From Massilia sp. Root335 (GTDB lineage: Bacteria > Pseudomonadota > Gammaproteobacteria > Burkholderiales > Burkholderiaceae_D), in contig NZ_LMCY01000049.1 of assembly GCF_001425685.1 (NCBI RefSeq), forward strand, positions 42,546-106,545: DNA of 64,000 nt. The letters are read 5' to 3'. How positions within the stretch are numbered: position 1 is the first letter of the stretch; each line of letters begins with the position of its first letter. Both the position numbers and the translations under genes were made by a program. Below are positions 60,384-64,000 of the stretch, in pieces. The notes beneath the pieces are model-generated. The model ran no database searches. It was not told the origin of the DNA and was given only the letters and a program-made list of their open reading frames with translations.

Positions 60384-62761
60384 CGCGCGTACCAGTAACG
60401 CGCGTGTTCGTCGCGATAGCCGCGCCACACGACGGACGTGCCGAAGTCGACTACCAGCGCGCCCGCGTCGTCGGTGCGCAAGCGCTCGGCGCCGAGCGTA
60501 CCGTAGCGCGCGTAGACCTCCGGTTTTGGATGGTGATAGCGATTGCGGTATCCAACCTGGAAGATCGCGACCTCCGGCCGCACGGCCTGCAGGAACGCCA
60601 GCGTGGACGACGTGCCGCTGCCGTGATGCGGCGCCAGCAGCACGTCCGCGCGCAGGCGGTCGCGCGCGCGCCCGAGCAGTGCCGCTTCCTGCGCCGCTTC
60701 GATGTCGCCGGCCAGCAGCAACGTGCGATGTCCATTGCTGATGCGCAGCGTGCAGCTGCGCGCATTGGTTTTCAACGCCGCATCGGCGTAGCTGGCGCTT
60801 GTGGGGTGCAGCATGTCGAACGCGATGCCGTCCCACGCCCAGTGCTGGCCGGCGGCGCAGCGGACGTGGTGCCGCGCCACGCGCACGACCGGATGATCGG
60901 CGGGCAGCGATGACGCCAGCCATCCGGCGTCGACGCCCTCCAGCAGCGCCAGCGCGCCGCCCGTGTGGTCCGTGTCGCCATGGCTGACGACGATGCCGTC
61001 GAGGGCCGCGATGCCGCGCATGCGCAGGTACGGCAGGATCACGCGGCCGCCGGCATCGCTACCGGGCGCGTAGGCGGGGCCGGTGTCGTAGATCAGGCGA
61101 TGCCCTTCCGTCTCGACCAGCAGCGCCATCCCCTGCCCCACGTCGAACGCGGTCACGCGGAACGTACCGGCCTGCGGATGGTCGGGGACCTGCATCAACA
61201 TCGGCAACAGCGCAACGGCGCCGGCCCAGCGATGGGGCCAGCCGCGCGGCATCAGCATCCACAGCGTGCCGCCCAGGCCCAGCACGAATACCCACCCCTG
61301 CGGCGCCGGCGCGCGCCACACGGCGCCCGGCCAGCCGGCCATGAGGCGCAGCAGCCAGGCGAGCATCTCGACGACCCAGTGCGCGAGCAGGAGCAGCCAG
61401 TCGCCCGGCGGGCCGGGGGTCAGGCTACCGGCCAGCGCGAGCGGCGTCACGACGAAGCTGACGACCGGGATCGCCACCGCGTTCGCGAGCGGGCTGACGA
61501 CGGACACCTGGCCGAACAGCAGCAAGGTCAGCGGCACCAGCCCGGCCGTGACGGCCCATTGCGTGCGCCCGGCCAGCACCAGCGCGCCGCGCGGACCGGC
61601 GGGCGGCGGCCCAATGCGGCCGTGTCCCGCGAACAGGATGACGGCCACGGCGCCGAACGACAGCCAGAACCCCGGCCACAACACGGCCCACGGATCGAGC
61701 AGCACGACCACCCCGAGCGCCGTGCACAACACGTGCGACACGGCGGCCAGGCGCCCCATCCACAACGCCAGCGCGACGACCGACAACATGTACAGCGTGC
61801 GCTGGGCCGGCACGCCGAATCCGGCCAGCAGCACGTACAGCAAGGCGACGATCGCCCCGGCCAGCGCCGCGGCCTTCTGCGCCGGCAGCAGCAGCGGCAG
61901 CCGCGCGCCTGTGAAGAACGAGCGCCGCCACAGGGCCGACACCGCCCACGCGGCGAGGCCCGCGATCATCGTGATGTGCAATCCGGAGATGGAAATGAGG
62001 TGGCCGATGCCGGTGCGGTTGAACACCTGCCAGTCGGCCTGGTCGATGCCGCGCTGGTCGCCGATCACCAGCGCCACGATGACGCCGGCGTACGTGCGGC
62101 CCGCGAGGGCATCCTGGATACGCGCGCGCAGCGCCGCCCGCACGCGTTCGACCAGCATGCCCGGACTGGCCACGAAGGCCTTCAGTTGCGTGTTGTCGTC
62201 GCCGGCACGGACATAGCCGGTGGCACGCACGCCCTGCTCCAGCAGCCACGCCTCGTAATCGAACCCGCCCGGATTGGCGTTGCCGTGGGGGCGCTGCAGG
62301 CGCACCGTCAATCGCCAGCGCTGGCCCGGCTGGACGTCGCCGACGGCCTGGCGCGCACCGTGCCGGCCGGCGTACCACGACAATGCCACATGCGGCGGTA
62401 CACGCACGCCGGCATCGAGGCTGCGTTCGACGCGGAAGTCGAAGCGCACGCCCTGGTCGAAGCGGTACGGCAGCGTCTCGACGATGCCGACGACGTGCAG
62501 GTCGCGGCCTTCGTCGCGCGGGGCGAGCGATGGCGCGAGCGTCGTTTGGGCCAGCAGCGCGGCCCAGGTGAAGCCGGCCAGCAGGCCGGCGGTGGCGATG
62601 GTAGCGATTCGCGCGGCCGGGTGGCGGATTGCCTGGGCGCTCGCCAGAAGGAGCAACGCGGCCGCGGCGGTGCAGGCGGCCATCAGCTTTGTCGACGGCA
62701 GCGTGGCGGCGGTTTGCAGGCAGCTTACGCCGGTGACGAAGCCGAGGATGAAGCTGCGCAT
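60380..62761 (-). CDS. comEC: ComEC/Rec2 DNA-uptake channel protein
   Basis: A 793-residue polytopic protein. A DUF4131 region and the competence domain with many helices cover about 1-510 (DQRGIDQADWQVFNRTGIGH, ISGLHITMIAGLAAWAV). A metallo-beta-lactamase-like domain follows (VSHGDTDHTGGALALL, LAPHHGSGTSSTLAFL). It moves single-stranded DNA across the inner membrane in natural transformation and may degrade the second strand. The length is complete. It is a lone competence gene here, convergent with the sensor kinase gene. Confidence 0.94.
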   Translation of the reverse strand: MRSFILGFVTGVSCLQTAATLPSTKLMAACTAAAALLLLASAQAIRHPAARIATIATAGLLAGFTWAALLAQTTLAPSLAPRDEGRDLHVVGIVETLPYRFDQGVRFDFRVERSLDAGVRVPPHVALSWYAGRHGARQAVGDVQPGQRWRLTVRLQRPHGNANPGGFDYEAWLLEQGVRATGYVRAGDDNTQLKAFVASPGMLVERVRAALRARIQDALAGRTYAGVIVALVIGDQRGIDQADWQVFNRTGIGHLISISGLHITMIAGLAAWAVSALWRRSFFTGARLPLLLPAQKAAALAGAIVALLYVLLAGFGVPAQRTLYMLSVVALALWMGRLAAVSHVLCTALGVVVLLDPWAVLWPGFWLSFGAVAVILFAGHGRIGPPPAGPRGALVLAGRTQWAVTAGLVPLTLLLFGQVSVVSPLANAVAIPVVSFVVTPLALAGSLTPGPPGDWLLLLAHWVVEMLAWLLRLMAGWPGAVWRAPAPQGWVFVLGLGGTLWMLMPRGWPHRWAGAVALLPMLMQVPDHPQAGTFRVTAFDVGQGMALLVETEGHRLIYDTGPAYAPGSDAGGRVILPYLRMRGIAALDGIVVSHGDTDHTGGALALLEGVDAGWLASSLPADHPVVRVARHHVRCAAGQHWAWDGIAFDMLHPTSASYADAALKTNARSCTLRISNGHRTLLLAGDIEAAQEAALLGRARDRLRADVLLAPHHGSGTSSTLAFLQAVRPEVAIFQVGYRNRYHHPKPEVYARYGTLGAERLRTDDAGALVVDFGTSVVWRGYRDEHARYWYAR

Positions 62762-62805
62762 GGCGTCACGATCACCCGGGTGAACCCGTTATGGCGGACA
62801 GTCGA

Positions 62806-63942
62806 TCATGTGCGGTCGCGGCTGCTGGCGGCCGGTTTGCCGGACGGCGGATGATCTTCCAAACGCTTGACTGGCCGTCGGCGGATGGTGGATGAGATAC
62901 TGTCCCACAGGGCCAGCACGGCGTCTTCGTGCAGGCTGGAGTCGACTGGATTGCCTCGTGGCCGAGGGTTGGTTCCTGTCTCCATGTTTAACAGCAGATA
63001 AGGATGCATCGGATCGTCTTTCGTACCCAACGCTTCCCCCATGAAGCCGTACCCCGTAGTAAAGTTCAGTTCTCGTACACGCTCCAATACTTCTTCGCCG
63101 GCGATACCGTTGATGCCACGTTTACCCAAACGTAACTTCGTAACCCGTAAAGTTTCGTCTGCGCTGGCTTCGGCATCGGTCTCCGCGACACGTTCGAGTA
63201 AGCTTTTACCAGTTTGGCCACTGGGCGTACTGGACAGAGCCAAGCCCATATCTGGATGCCCGGGCAGACCGAGATGCATCACAATATGCTCGGTTTTGTG
63301 AGGAGGGAGCGGCTCGGTGAAGACTGCGTGCTGGATACAGAAGCCCGGGATTGACGGAATCTCATCCGGATCTCGTGGGTGCAGCCTTGCCAACAGTGCT
63401 TCGGCGGAGTACACATCAGGCTGATCGGCGTATTTCATTGAGAGCGCGATACTTGACCCATTTAGATGCGCATGAACTTCGATCGACACCCATTCATCAT
63501 CAACACGGCGATTCCCATCCATCCTGTAACTACGAGTACGTCCGTAGACGAGGATGCGTCCAACCATATTCGGCACCCGCAGGTCACGAGCTTCCACCAT
63601 ACCTCCAGTCCCGCGTGAATCCGTCGCCACCCCATGCGTTCCAATCGCGGCCTCACGCGCCGCCACGCGTTCGCGAAACGACGTCTCGCTTTCCTCAACC
63701 GTGTCGAGCTCGAATCCATCGATCATCTCGTGTGACAAACCTATATCCGCGTGGGCGGGCACGTCGACAAGAAATCGTCCGACGCATACTGTTTTCATCT
63801 TTTCGGTCATTTTTGCCACCGCAGATCTGTCCCGTATGCTGCGGACCTGGCCTGCAGCCCAGGTTCCCGCACAGGCGAGCGCTGCGAGCAAGACGATCAG
63901 CGCCCGCCATCCAAGCTTTCTCGACTGGGTCATAGCAGTCAT
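62806..63942 (-). CDS. Tli4-family T6SS immunity-like protein
   Basis: A 378-residue protein with an N-terminal membrane anchor or signal (LIVLLAALACAGTWAAG). A mature part follows that opens KMKTVCVGRFLVDVPAHADI, the hallmark of proteins named Tli4 family. These reside in the periplasm and neutralise Tle4-type phospholipase effectors of the type VI secretion system. No cognate effector gene is in the window; it would lie to the right if paired. GC content is visibly lower than that of the neighbours, suggesting transfer. The start at 63942 or 63933 is uncertain. Confidence 0.75.
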   Translation of the reverse strand: MTAMTQSRKLGWRALIVLLAALACAGTWAAGQVRSIRDRSAVAKMTEKMKTVCVGRFLVDVPAHADIGLSHEMIDGFELDTVEESETSFRERVAAREAAIGTHGVATDSRGTGGMVEARDLRVPNMVGRILVYGRTRSYRMDGNRRVDDEWVSIEVHAHLNGSSIALSMKYADQPDVYSAEALLARLHPRDPDEIPSIPGFCIQHAVFTEPLPPHKTEHIVMHLGLPGHPDMGLALSSTPSGQTGKSLLERVAETDAEASADETLRVTKLRLGKRGINGIAGEEVLERVRELNFTTGYGFMGEALGTKDDPMHPYLLLNMETGTNPRPRGNPVDSSLHEDAVLALWDSISSTIRRRPVKRLEDHPPSGKPAASSRDRT

Positions 63943-64000
63943 CCGTTCAGAGAATGTACGAGCGCACTGCTGTCCGCTCACGCCAGCGTCGACGGGCCGT

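Overview
The window reads as chromosomal DNA of a GC-rich betaproteobacterium, most likely an Oxalobacteraceae member close to Massilia. The reasons are very high GC at third codon positions, a Burkholderiales-type outer-membrane porin, the gene order wrbA-DUF2069 beside a BrkB-family gene, a betaproteobacterial malate synthase, and dispersed short palindromes. This placement is inferred from protein resemblance, not from a marker-gene comparison. About 50 protein genes, one tRNA gene and several regulatory sites are supported. I see no rRNA, insertion sequence, integrase or CRISPR array.

Layout. 1-4271 (minus): an aerobic CoA-dependent aromatic acid operon (AMP ligase, 2-aminobenzoyl-CoA/salicylyl-CoA type flavoenzyme, SDR cut by the window edge). 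4378-12495: a divergent catabolic block. An exported lactonase, an MFS carrier and a porin run leftward; an aconitase paralogue, a GntR regulator and a leaderless family-3 solute-binding protein run rightward. 12527-14689: an exported GH59 galactosylceramidase-like enzyme. 14905-18608: tRNA-Val, dnaQ, rnhA, a yafS-type methyltransferase, gloB and a DsbA-like isomerase, in nearly the order found in Escherichia coli. 18647-24744: malate synthase with a divergent LysR gene, a cold-shock protein, upp coupled to a small Hpt protein, and aidB. 25086-31984: c-di-GMP signalling proteins around aroC.

32097-44862: a CBS protein, a PLP-fold protein lacking its catalytic lysine with a coupled hydrolase, an Mpo1-like protein, a BrkB-family membrane protein, wrbA, DUF2069, an FAD oxidase, a DUF4124 protein, an FtsX-type permease with a CrtC/AttH-like exported protein, and an ABC exporter. 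45020-50201: a Cache chemoreceptor, threonine aldolase, thyA-folA and a DUF4337 protein. 50561-56411: an AdiA-type decarboxylase and dcd, with a membrane patatin phospholipase plus a lectin-like small protein between them. 56478-63942: a hydrolase, a Spy/CpxP protein divergent from a CpxRA-type system with a perfect CpxR box, comEC, and a Tli4-type T6SS immunity protein at the right edge.

The most distinctive items are the patatin/lectin pair, the lactonase-carrier-aconitase block, the lysine-less PLP-fold protein, the CpxA-like sensor with a Gly-Gly-Pro repeat, and the REC-DUF3369-GGDEF-EAL protein with a broken GGDEF motif. All functions are sequence-based inferences.
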